Assembly (NCBI GenBank): GCA_963920705.1
Contig: OY987231.1
Coordinates: forward strand, 23,324,200 to 23,388,199
Direction: 5' to 3'
Origin: Odiellus spinosus
Lineage: Eukaryota > Arthropoda > Arachnida > Opiliones > Phalangiidae
DNA: 64,000 nucleotides
The first letter of the stretch is position 1. The number at the start of each line of letters is the position of its first letter. The notes under the pieces were generated by a model, which was given only the letters and a program-made list of their open reading frames with translations, was not told the DNA's origin and made no database searches. The translations under genes were made by a program, and so were the position numbers. This document shows, piece by piece, positions 24,501 to 37,400 of the stretch.

Positions 24501-27500
24501 AACTTGAGTTGCTCGATATTTTTAAAACTAACATGGCAACTATATTAACTCAGCTGATGTAAAAGATTTTTTAGCTAAATTTGCATCCGAATTCGTATGA
24601 ATTCGGATGAATTCGAACTCAAAGTTGAACTCAGTGAACTCAAGAGTGTCTACAGCTTAATTAAAACGGAAATTCCGTCATTTTAAAATAAAATAAAATA
24701 AAAAAAATTAAACGCGTGATACTATCTCTTTAAGTTGAAAAGTAGAATATCGATCAGTTTCATTTTCGTCAAAAACAATAACCAGTCCTAGAATAAACGC
24801 GTAAGAATTTTAAAAATCCTTGAAATAATGGCGTGAACTCTGGAAACCAAATATTTTCCATTGTCCTTCAATTATAAAAACATTTGGAACACCAAAAGTA
24901 TTTCCTAAAAGGAATAGAATTTGCGCGACAGCCTTTCTCTATTTAAATAATCGTAGACTTATGAAAACATAATGGCGGCAACTAGCTCGTATAAAGGCAA
25001 CGTTATGATGTCACGAGCAAACCTGATTACTATTTAAACAAAATCATTCGGAATTTTTTCAAATATTTATACGTGGAAAAAAAGCCAAACAAATAGATGC
25101 TTTATTTGTAAATTTAAATAGTATTTCCATCATGGAGGAAATATACCAAAGGAGAGACGAAGCTCCTTGAAAATAAAGGAAATTTACTTTGGCCGAAATC
25201 CAAAATCTTCGAACGTTCTCCGATGGAAATTAAGATTCAAATCCCAAATCATTAACAAAAACAGCTTTCAAATATCAAAATCTTCCAATCCCCTACACAA
25301 AAATGACCCCCTAGAATTTATCTCCACAAACAAATCGATTTACGACCTTTTACTGGAGAAATTAACCAATTTCGCGAAATCTATACACCGATTTCACGCG
25401 ATTACGTAATTTCCCAGAGAATTACTTGTCAAATCGATTTAGATACGGTCTTCTCCGTTAACTGAAGCTTGTTAACATGGAACGAAAAACTTTGATTTGA
25501 CTCGATTCTTGACCAAAAAATCATGATTTTAAAACGCATCTTTAGTGTCAATCAGGTTCATGATAAAGTATTCTTACTTTCCCTGACTAAAGTCAAATTT
25601 TTACGAGTTTCCCTGATATTTTTCCGAGTTTTAGGCCAGATTAAAATTCCCTGACCTTTAACGGGATTGTAGGTTTTCCCGAAAATCTAGATCTCAAGAG
25701 CGGAGAGAAGGAAAGGTTGAAAAACTTTCCGGTGGAATGAAATTAAAATTGATTTATAATAATATTTGATTTTCCCGCCATTTTTTCAAATAAATGTCTC
25801 TCTCTATGATACATCCTTCGTGGCAACGCCTCCTATATTTTATCATCTTGAACAGATTGCTGGGTTTCGCGACTCGAAAAACAAGGTCGAGTGGATCGTG
25901 GGTGGTGTCTATATTTGAATCTCGGCCAAAAATCAAAACGCGTCTGTTTTCCAACACATTTCCTAATAGCACGTTATACGAATGTAGTTCGAGGTTCGCG
26001 AACCCAGGGTTGGTTTAAAGATCGTATTTAAGATTAAAGCGAGTTTACGGTGATTAAAACGAAACAAAGGGTTCGTTCGATGGGATTCGCTAAATTTGTT
26101 TTTAACAAAAGCTTTTTTTATTAAAATTAATTTTATTTCTAGAGTTAGATGGTTTTTGGAAAATATCAGTTTTCTCGGATCTGAATTCGTATGATTTTAA
26201 GGATTGGTTATGGTCAAATTTTATTCACGATATATCTCCCAGCTCGCTCGAATACGTTTATTATTTTAATTATTAAAATAATTGATTAACTAATTGTTTT
26301 CTCAGAGGTCGTATTAGGTCAAACTCAATACCATGTTAAATTATTTTTTAAATAAATCTGACTTTTCTCAAATATTCTTCAATTTCCTTGATTGCCTAAT
26401 CTTTTTGGGCTACTATTTTAATTCCATAACTTTTCCTTGACCTTATTAGTTTCTTTCTCAAATTCCAGGACTTTCCTGGACTTATTTGGTCTGTTTTCAA
26501 ATTCCCAGAATTTTCTCTGACCTTATAGGGTAAATTTTCCAATTTACATAATTTTTTGGACCTTTTATGGTCAAGTGTTTCAAATTCCAGGACTTTCCTG
26601 ACTTTTCCCCGACCTTTTAAGTTCATTTTAAAATTCCCTGATTTTTCATTGACCTAATTAGGTTCATTTTAAAATTCCCTGACTTTTCCCCGACCTAATT
26701 AGGTTCATTTTAAAATTCCCTGATTTTTCATTGACCTAATTAGGTTCATTTTAAAATTCCCTGATTTTTCCCTGACCTTTTAGGTAATTTTAAAATTCCC
26801 TGATTTTTCATTGACCTTTTAGGTAATTTTCAATTTCCTGACTTTTCCCTGACGTTTTAGGTTCATTTTCATATTCCATGACTTCTCCCTGTTTTACCTG
26901 ACCTGTGGCAACCCTGTTTTAGGGTCAAGTTTTTCAAAATCCAGGACTTTCCTGACTTTTAGACTAATTCTGAATTTCAATAACTTTTCCCTGACCTTTT
27001 TGGAACAATATTTTAATTGCATCCTTTTAATTTCATCAAAGGAAGTTCCAGAATGCAAAATAAAAAGCCAATAATCTTAGACATTCCAATTTATAAATTT
27101 TCTTAAATTTTCTTTTTGGCCACTTTAATTTCAGACGAAATTTTTAATTAATTTCCTGACATTTTGGGGTTTTTAATATTTTTCTTTCCAAGTCAGATGA
27201 TTTTTTTTTCAAACATTTTCCACGGCGGAGTTACGTTAGGAACCGCGCGTGATTAACTGTCGCATTTTTAGTTTGAGTAAAAATTAGTTTAACCCCGAGC
27301 GAGCGAACGAAACTATCCATCGTTGTTCTATCTTAGAAAAGTTGGCTTATTTTGAAAGAATTCGAGTTACTTTTTCGGAGAACGGGAGTGTCGCCAACTT
27401 TAAATCGGAAAATGTATGACGGAAAACCAAAAATATACAACCACTAAAACTAGAAGTAACAAGTTGGTTAAGCCCGTAATAAAGATACACCTCTTGAGGT

Positions 27501-30500
27501 TATAAACGCCAATAGAGAATGGTGTCGCTTTTTAAAGGGTGTAATTGACCAATAAAAAAATTACAAACAAATATTAAACTATAGATTAAACTGCTTCGGG
27601 AACCAGCTTCAAAATGATTCCGCTTCAACATCCTATATATGAAACTATAACAAATCGATTTACGCGATTCCTAGTGATTTAAATACCGGTTTTATTGGGA
27701 TACGTAAGCCGCGTTCACACTAGATACTTTGTAACCGTTTTTAACCGTTTTGGAAATGTCAAATTATTAAATTTTGGGGTCACCCGTGAAGATCTTCGAT
27801 CAAAAGACAAAATTAAAATCTTAAAAAATCGATTTGATGATTCGAAACGGTTTGAAAACGGATCCAAAGTGTCAAGTGTGAACGTAACTGTAGTTAAAGT
27901 TAAACGGTTTTCGCGCCTACTTGTTTTTCAGCGACACCGCCACCGTTATAAACAATATAAGATCTTCATCCACCCACCCGTGGTAGGGGGAGGTGTGGCT
28001 AAAAATGTACTTAACTTATGGAGACGGAAAGAGAAGATTTTACGAAGGTAGAGAGAGTCGAGAGAAACACGCCAAGGCAACTACTCATTCGTTTCTCATT
28101 GTTTTTCTTTCGCGAATCTCACGTTGACGGAGAAAGCGACTTTTACGAGGGATTTTGCCAAGGATAACTCTCTTCTTTAATTCATTACAAATAAATCTGA
28201 ACCTTTTACGAAAGTTCTAGCTTGTAATCGCCATTAAAAATGATAATCAAATACCAACAATATCGGTTTAAAACTATAATTTACGAAACCCAATTTTCAA
28301 GAGCGAATATAAGTTAGATCAAGAAGGATCAGATAAGGAGAGGAAATGTGGGGCTGCGTTGAGTTAGAGAGAGAAGAGCCAACCTCCCACTCGGGTGGAA
28401 AGGGGGGATAGGAAATTCTCGAGGTAAACTGTTGTCACGTGGTCGCTAGCTAGCGCGTCTCATAAAGGATTCGTTTTACCCACGTGACAACAATTTACCA
28501 CGAAGCGTCTCTACCCCCGTCTGTCCCCCGTTCTCCCAGAGTGGGAGTTTAGGCCGACGCAGTAGGAGCCGCGCCGTTCCCACTTTTCCTCTCCTTATCT
28601 GATCCTTCTTGATTAGATTTGCACCGTAATCTCTAAACTCTTCCCCAGAGATAATGTTTATAGCGACATCTTTCGAGTTTTTCCCATAAATTCCATTTCA
28701 TGGAACGCGATTGTCGCCATAAAGTGTATTTGAAACTCGAGTTACTTGTCCTTTTCAAAAATTTCTCTCGAAACTCATAGAGGAAGGAGGAATGGGAATC
28801 GGTATATGGTGAACCTTGGCCAAGTTGAATTCTGTCAAAAAAAGCGATCGTGGTTTCATTTTACCAGCCGCCGGGTGATGGAATCAGCTGGTAGAGTAGC
28901 TAGGCTTAAAAAAAATCACCTGTTTGGTTGCGCGTAGGAAGTTTTTCCTGACATTCCAACATCGTTTTTTGGCTCATAATTCAATTTTAAGTTCAAATTA
29001 TTACGTTTTTAAAAACATTTTCTATAAAATTCTAAAAATATATTTGATAATTTTAGTTAAGCTCTATATCATCTCGTTGATAGGCCGGGTTAGTTAATCA
29101 AAGAAACCGCGGAGAGGTCACCCCAAAAGTCAAAATAGATTTAAAATGTCCTTGGGGTTGATATGGAACCCCAAACTAATTCAAGGAAAAGAACTCAGAT
29201 CTTGGAACTTGTTCAGATATTTAAGATAAATTAACTCGGTGCTAATTTTTCCCGCCTTTTTACGCCAAAGATTGGTCGTGGACACCTTCTATTGCGGGGT
29301 CTTCTGGGGTACCAGGCCCAAATTAAGAAGGGGCAAAGGGAGAACATTCAGGCCTCTAAAATTGATAAAAATACCAATTTTAAGGCCCCCCTTGACTCTC
29401 ATTTAATTTTAGGGGCCCCCATAATTTTACTTCAAGGTAAGGGTCAAAATTTGACCCCAGGATCTTTAGGTTGAAGCGTTTTAATAACAAGTTGGGAAAC
29501 CAAAATATAACCTCCCCGACCCCGACGTTAAGGTAACATAACCTAACCTAACCTAACCTAACCTTACCTAAAATAAAAGATGAAAAGAAATGTGGAGTAT
29601 TGGAAGAGTAGAAGAAACAGCGTGCATTTCAATCACACTTCTCTATTTCCCATCTAGGTTACGGAGTATAAGTATTTTCCCTTAACCTCAAGGATTCAGA
29701 GAATGCAAAAGTGTGTCCTGCGTTACCCCTGCGTTACCCATAATTATATGCGGCAGGGCATAGATTTCTTAATAGACACACCAAATGAAATGTTTATTTT
29801 ATAAGTAAAAATTTAAAATACAAGTAATATAAATTAACACTTGAGTATAGGCTGTACTGTGTGATTATCTTTGATAATCCACTGATTTGATAAAGACGAA
29901 GAATTTAGTCTGGGATGGCAAGGAAGACAAGGAATGAAAACGACGAAGATATGGTAGCAAGTTCCTCTTGGACAAACCAAGGAATATTGTAGACTGAATG
30001 TTCCATTTACAACCCATTGTCGGTAGATGATTGATAATTACTTCCGGTACAATTTTCGTCCGAAATTCTTGATTTGACGTGCTAACAGAGGGCCATTACT
30101 GATATTTTCATCATACAAGTGATCCCAGTCATTGCAAGAATCCAAGGATTGAGCTGGTTTATGAGAGGTTATTCTCCAAACCGGTTACAAGACGTTAGCT
30201 TCCACTCCTACGATAAAAAAAATATCTTAAAAGACTGAAAGTAGACTAATTTCCATACCGTTAGAATAGCTCCTTTTCTGTTTACAATTACGAGGCCGTA
30301 TGAAGAACTGCCGAGCTTTTACTGACTGTAGGTATCTCATATGTCAAGTCCGAAAACACTAACTGCTTGCACGTTTCAATTCTTCGTAGCCGGGCCGTCT
30401 CTTTCTTGTGATAAATGAAAGCCGTGTCGCTGCTCTGTTGACTTCAAATGGTGATAACATTCTATGCTGGTTGATTATCTCCCTTAAGTCATTATAGCTC

Positions 30501-32116
30501 TCTTTCGTCTGGTCTGGCCTCGTCTCGTCTCGTCTCGTCTCGTCTCGTCTCGTCTCGTCTCGTCTCGTCTCGTCTCGTCTCGTCTCGTCTCGTCTCGTCT
30601 CGTCTCGTCTCGTCTCGTCTCGTCTCGTCTCGTCTCGTCTCGTCTCGTCTCGTAGATCACTGTACACGGCTTATTTCGATTATGAAAAAAATCGGAAATG
30701 TTTCTTGGTTTTATAGTGGAGAAAACTGAAGCCTATTTTTTTTCCAACATCAGATGTCCATTTTTTCTTCAAAATTGTTGTTTTTTAAACACGGGAAACC
30801 TACTGTACTTTTGTTCAAGGAGAGCTTTCACCACTATCATTTTTCTTAAGAGGTTTAACATTTTGTATCAATCCGCCTCAGCTTTAAATCTTATATCATT
30901 TCTATCTTGGATGCCCGTGTAAACGTACCTTTATTTAGATTCTTCAATCCACCCCAAGTTTGCAGCAAGCCTTAGCCTATACTGCCCGTTATACCTTTAC
31001 TTTTTGGACTAAATGATATATAAAAAACAGCTTAACGCGTGTTGCCAACTCAAGCTGGTATTAAACGGTCAAATTTCACTAAATTTTTGGACAATTTCTT
31101 AAATATCTTCTAAACTATCTCGAATTTTTAATTGATTTTTCAGCTTAGTTATTAATTAGATTCAGTTTAACAATATTATTATATTAAATTAAAATTTAAA
31201 TGCATTATACGCTTCAATTTACTAAAAGAAATCGCGGCATAAGGCCAAAATAGTTTGGGCATGGAAAAGGGGTATATATAGCTTTCGCTAACCTTTATTC
31301 ATCGAGCGAGTAACCGTGAAGAGTTGGGGAAAACCCCCCCTTCTCAACGTCTAGACGTTTATCGTAACCCTAGGCATTCGGTAACTGCACCACAAAGACC
31401 CGTAGAGGGAGGAGATGAGTGGAGTGGAAGGTTGATGTGGACTATATTAGTGAGGGACGCCTCGCTAATATGGCCCGCTGAGATCGGACACTTGAGGTTG
31501 GACCTTGGTGTAGGGATGGTCGGAGGTGATTATAACAGTGGGAGACGTCCCATTGCGTATAATCGCCTTCAACTGTCCAGCATCGAGGTTTGACCGTAAA
31601 GTGGATGGTGGAAGGTGATAATATGCAATTGGAGACGTCCTGTTGCATATAATTGCACGACACTTGAAACTTAATGTGGCAGCCACGCTTAAAGGAGGTA
31701 ATTCCCGTTAAACGGAATTGAACGATAAGCTGGTATGATTACGTCTCTAGACTTTTTGATCCACGAGCTAGGTCACGTGATTTCCGCTTACACAGGATAT
31801 CCGCTTACACAGGAAGTGACACACACACACACACACACAGACACGATCAGTGTAAAACCTCCCCCTGAACTAAAGTTCAGTCGGGGAGGTAAAATTTCAA
31901 ATTTTTTTTACTGTCACAGTAATCTTTTCCTTGACATTATGTAAAATATATTTATATTTTCAATCGAATTTAACGATTTTTTAATAAATACTACTAAAAT
32001 TCCAGTTACTTGGGGTAGTTTTTGAAATATTAATTCATTTTAAGTGAACCAATAAACCGGAAAAGCTTTTGTCTGTATCATAAATAAAATTGAACTCGTG
32101 ACGAGTGTATTTCAGG

Positions 32117-32151
<35 letters not shown>

Positions 32152-34376
32152 ACTCAAAAATTTTTGGGGAGGCCAATAGCTAGTTCAGTGTTTTTGTAGT
32201 AAAAAAAAAACTCTCCGTGAGAATTTAAAATTTCTCTTCCGAATACCAAATTCTGTCGTTCGTGTTACGGAATAAAAAGAATTGGAAATAAGAAAGTTAT
32301 ATAAGCATCGCGTCAAGCAGTATAGTATCCGCCCAAACGAAATTTCGCGTTTTCTGAGAATTGGGTGCTAAGCCTATTTTTTTATTTTATTTTTTATTTT
32401 TTATTCGTGGGTTGGCGAAGCCCTACTGTTGTATTTTGTCAAGCTTCTTCTACGCTTAATTGGATTAAGTATTGTGGGTAGCCTCGAGTGCAGAAACGCT
32501 GCTTAATTTGTTTACCTATCTCGTTAAATCCCTCTGTTAATATCTTGACCCCCCTGACCTCTTCAATAACAAAAAAAAAAAAGCAGAAATGTTTCGCTAC
32601 TTAAAGAGGATCGACCCACACCTTGAATTTAGTTTATATTAATAAAGTTTCAATGGGGATTTGAAGGACTGAGGGGGTTTATCATGATTGGAATGGTAAA
32701 CAGAGAGAATTAGGCTTAGCAGTTTGAAAAGGTAAGCAGAGATAATTAGGCTTAGCAGTTTGAAAAGGTAAACAGAGATAATTAGGCTTAGCAGTTTGAA
32801 AAGGTAAACAGAGATAATTAGGCTTAGCAGTTTGAAAAGGTAAACAGAGAGAATTCGGCTTAGCAGTTTGAAAAGGTAAACAGAGAATTAGGCTTAGCAG
32901 TTTGAAAAGGTAAACAGAGAATTAGGCTTAGCAGTTTGAAAAGGTAAACAGAGAATTAGGCTTAGCAGTTTGGAAAGGTAAATAGACAATTAAGCTTAGC
33001 AGTTTCAAAATAAAATATATAGACAACAAATTAGGCTTAACAGTTTGAAAAGTATACATAGAAACCAAATTAGGCTTAACATTTTGAAAATAAAATATAG
33101 ATAGACCAAAATTTAGGCTTAGCAGTTTGAAAAGGTTATACAATTAAGACGCATACACTTGAGAACTCGGATGTAAAAATATTTTGAGCTCTTTCCACTA
33201 ACAAAGTGGAAAGTTATCGCCCATTTTGTTTTTAAACGAATTAACATTCAACACGCGTTACTGGCCTTATTTAAAATAATTACGGGAGTTAAGTAGGATT
33301 CACATTATAACGTCTACGTGTACGCCTAGAACCACAGTTATCTTTATAATTTCACGGTTGTAATACGCCAGACTAAGTTTGCTTAGAGGGTTGGTTTTAA
33401 TTACTTTTCTGAAATAAGTTACGAACTTTAGACGAGGCGTAAGACGTTCCCTTTGAAATAGAAGTCCAGCGTTCGATATTATATTTGATTCGCTAATGGA
33501 AGGTCGTTTAACAATTCAAATTTGTTACTTATCCGTGAAGGATAGAGAAAATCATGTACACGAGCGTAAACTATTGTCAAATCTTTGAAAGAAGCTCGTT
33601 ACGCGAGGCGAAGAATGAATATATTAAATAATGAAAGGCAATTTACAGATTACGAGCCCGGACAAAAGAATGCGGAATTTAAAAGGAAGATGATGCCTTC
33701 GACTAAAATCCAACCTTAAGCTCATCGCCACGTTTAGAAATTGTTAAATATATAATGTTCAGTAGTGAATATAATCAAATAATGGCCTCAAGGTCGACAT
33801 TATGATTTTCAATGAAAGAATTTCAGTATACAACTGGGAAAATTAAAATTAGTCATTTTTAAACGGGATTAATTAGTTTTTAGTTTAGATTTTGATGGTA
33901 TACCACAGCAGGGTTGGCACAGTTTTTTCAGATTCAAATTACCTAACTTAGCCAGGTTTTTCCCTGACCTTTTCCAACGATTTTCCCTGACCGTTTCGGC
34001 TAATACTACCCAATTTTTAACCTTTTATTGTTTTATATAATCGCGTTCGCCAAATTTTGTTGCAGGCGTATCTTTGTTCTAATCTATACAACTGACTCGG
34101 TCAGCTGAGAATCTTTTCCGCGGATAATGATTGTAATTTCCTGGCTTCTCGAAAGATCTTTAAATTCCCTGACTTTTCCCTGACCTGTGGCAACCCTGAG
34201 GAATTAAAATCCTGAAATTATAATAGATTATCCTTTGGAATGTTTGCTTTACCCTGGTGTCTAAGTTTTCACCAAAAAATAGAAAAAAGTTCAGAGGTGG
34301 TTCAACTTGGAATTGTCATTTAAAAACTAATTTTTGTTTTTCTTTCTGTGTTTCATCATTTAAAAGAGAGAGAGAG

Positions 34377-34436
<60 letters not shown>

Positions 34437-37400
34437 TCACCACGTAAATATATATCAACAAAAGAAAAATTAAACGTCATAGTGAGTAGCGTTTCATTTC
34501 AATTTCGAATTGACAGCACGAAAGAAGCTATATTTACTAAGCTATCCTATCCTATAGAGATAACAGTTAACCTAGCTTTGTCTACGCTATCAGTTTGATA
34601 CGAGATTACATAATTAATAGGCTTATGATCGTATGTGCATCCCGTTTCCGCGATACATTAAACTATATAACGATTTTTCTAGCACTTCCTTTTTTGAGTT
34701 ATTATACGAACGAGACCATTTGTAGCGTTTATTAGATATATTTATTTAAAGGGAGAGTGAAACCTAACAACGAGCGATTTTTTACAGATTTCTTATCGTT
34801 TAAATAAACCTAATCCAACATTAAAAAAAAATACAACCCAATATTAAACTACCAGGAAAATAGGCTTATTTGGATTCATGGAGATTAGCTGCATTTATTC
34901 GAGGGTTATTGTAAGTTTCACGGAGATCTCGCCTTAATTAAATGCAAATAAATTCATCTGATCTCCATGAATCCAGCTAAGCCTATTTTGATGGTAAATT
35001 TTAAATTTATTTCTAGTTTAATATTTATTTGTAATTTTTTTTTACTGGTGAGTTAGGCCTATTTAAACTATAATAAATCGATAGAAAAATAATTTGTTGT
35101 TAGGTTTCATTCTCCCTTTAAAGGATTGACGCGATAAGATGTGGAAACTATGCATTAAAATGATTTAAACACCATATGGATGGATCAAATCTAAATAACG
35201 CCCCTTTTGAAAATGATATAAACACGGAAGTATTTCGTAAAATAGAGCCAAAGATTTTAAGTATTATTTACATCTTACGTGAAATTAGATGGTACTGAAC
35301 TCTAAAAAAATTATCACGCAAAAGCTCTGTTAACTCAAAGTGACGTCATCATAATTTTTATGGATTGCATTTTCATATTATTAATGGGGAAAAAATGACC
35401 TAAAATTATTAAACACCAATTTAACCCATGGATTAATCAAACTCACAGGGATAATTCACTCTGGTACGATTTGCTATACTAATAGTTGACGATGTTTGTT
35501 TCAAACATGGCTGCCAGACATTTTATCCCCGTTACCGATACAAATCCGGAAGTAATCCATGAGAGCATCGTCTGCTTTAGAGTTTTTTCCCCTTCAATAT
35601 TTCACCCCGTGTATCGGTAGCTCGAAACTTCCGGTTTAGACAATTTTTGTCACCAGGGTGCGATTCGAACAATCATTTTACCAGAGTGAATTATCCCTGT
35701 GAGGTTGATTAATCCATGTTTAACCCATCAACAACCGAATTCGAGTACTTTCAAAACAATTAATGGTCTAAGTCTGAGCCGTTGAGCTGACTTTTAGTTT
35801 TAATAAGTGATAGGTTAGTTCGTTTACCAACGGGGCGTTGGTTACTTTTATGAAATAACGTAATAAACTTATGGTAAAACTAATTCGTTTTTAACCTTCC
35901 TAACAATTAATATATTGTAAAATATTTTCAGTTACGGAAATTGGATATTAGTAATATATCAAAATTCAGTTTTGGCCCGGAATTTATCGCGTAATGAATG
36001 TTAAAAGTCGCGAACCTACGCGATTGATCTGTCAAGAAAGCTGGGCGATTGGGTAATTCTCCTTCGACTCTCTCTCTCGTACGATGGTTAAGCATCTAGG
36101 CTATATAATAATGTATGTAGATATGATATGAGAAAAGGGTGGCTGCGGATAGAATGGCGTACGGATAAGATATATAGCAAAATGAGTGATGATGAAGAGG
36201 GAGTCAACAACCTCCCATTTTGCCACTCGCTCCGACATACAGCCTCAAATAACTTCCCCGCTAATATATTACGAATATTTTTACGAAATTTTTCAAATTT
36301 TATTTTAAAGGGATACTAACACGATCTTGTAAAAATTTAAATTGATATACTTTACGACAGTTTAGATTATAGTCAGCAAAAACGGATCACTAAATAATTA
36401 CCAATCTAATACGGTTTTTTATAGAGGGTTGCCACAGTTTTTTCAGATTTAAATTCCCTGACTTTTCCAGGTTTTTCCCTGACCTTTTCCAACGATTTTC
36501 CCTGACCATTTCAGCTAATACTACACAATTTTTAACCTTTTATTTTTTATATAATCGCGTTCGCCAAACTTTGTTGTACGCGTATCTTTGTAATAATCTA
36601 TACAACTGACCCGGTCAGCTGAGAATCTTTTTCGCGGATAATGATTGCAATTTCCTAACGTCTTGAAAGATCTTTAAATTCCCTGACTTTTTAAAATATC
36701 TTAAAATTCCCTGACTTTTTTGGTTCGTTTTCAAATTCCCTGACTTTCCCATTCTTTCCCTGGCCTGTGGCAACCTTATCAAATCAAAGGTTCAATAGTT
36801 TTGGCCAAAAAAACCTTCATAAGTCTGACCTTACGAGGCCAAAAGTTTCTCGCGCATTTTAAGATTGTAACCGAATATGAATAATTAAAGTTTATAATTT
36901 ATTTACTATTAAAATACGAAACTGCTTTAAAAGTATCAAATTTTTCTTGTCTGTTTTTGGTTTCCTTAAACTTTTTAGTCACTCTACAACACTCCGTAAA
37001 CCCTGGGAAGAAATGTAGGCTGCGGAATAGGCTTCTAGCTAGTCTAACGGTAGCGTATATACTGTAGGAATGTTTGGAGAGGTATAGGGATTTTACATCG
37101 GGGTATCAGCCAACTTGGAAACGAACCAAAATCCATACAAACACTATGCCTATATAGTTCTTCCATTCGTCTCCATCCATCCGTGTATAATAATATACGA
37201 GTCCCAAATTGCATCACCGAGCCCGACGGAGAATTATTACGATCAATTAAACGCTATATATCCTTAATTACTAATGTAGCGAAATAAGAAAATGAGATTA
37301 TCCATTTAAAACAAATGGATTTTAAGTAGCATTTCAGATAAGATTCAATATATTTATCACAATTTTTGGAAATAAAATACGCGTGCCTACATTCTACGTC

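Noticed and set aside
29535-29572. CCTAA tract as a telomere or chromosome end
   Set aside because: Only about five units within an intron; interstitial telomere-like tracts of this size are common.
30359-30667. 102-aa minus-strand frame with DETRR repeats and a unique C-terminal part
   Set aside because: Most of it is the CGTCT microsatellite. The non-repeat tail of about 45 residues resembles no family I know, and no flanking exon or start context supports it.
32115-32149. Poly-A run as the tail of a processed pseudogene or LINE
   Set aside because: No coding similarity to reverse transcriptase or to any gene upstream on either side, and no flanking direct repeat that I could define.
35650-35700. 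GTTCGAATC-like B-box on the minus strand (possible tRNA or SINE)
   Set aside because: No matching A-box or cloverleaf at the right distance; the sequence lies inside the MITE at 35421-35727.
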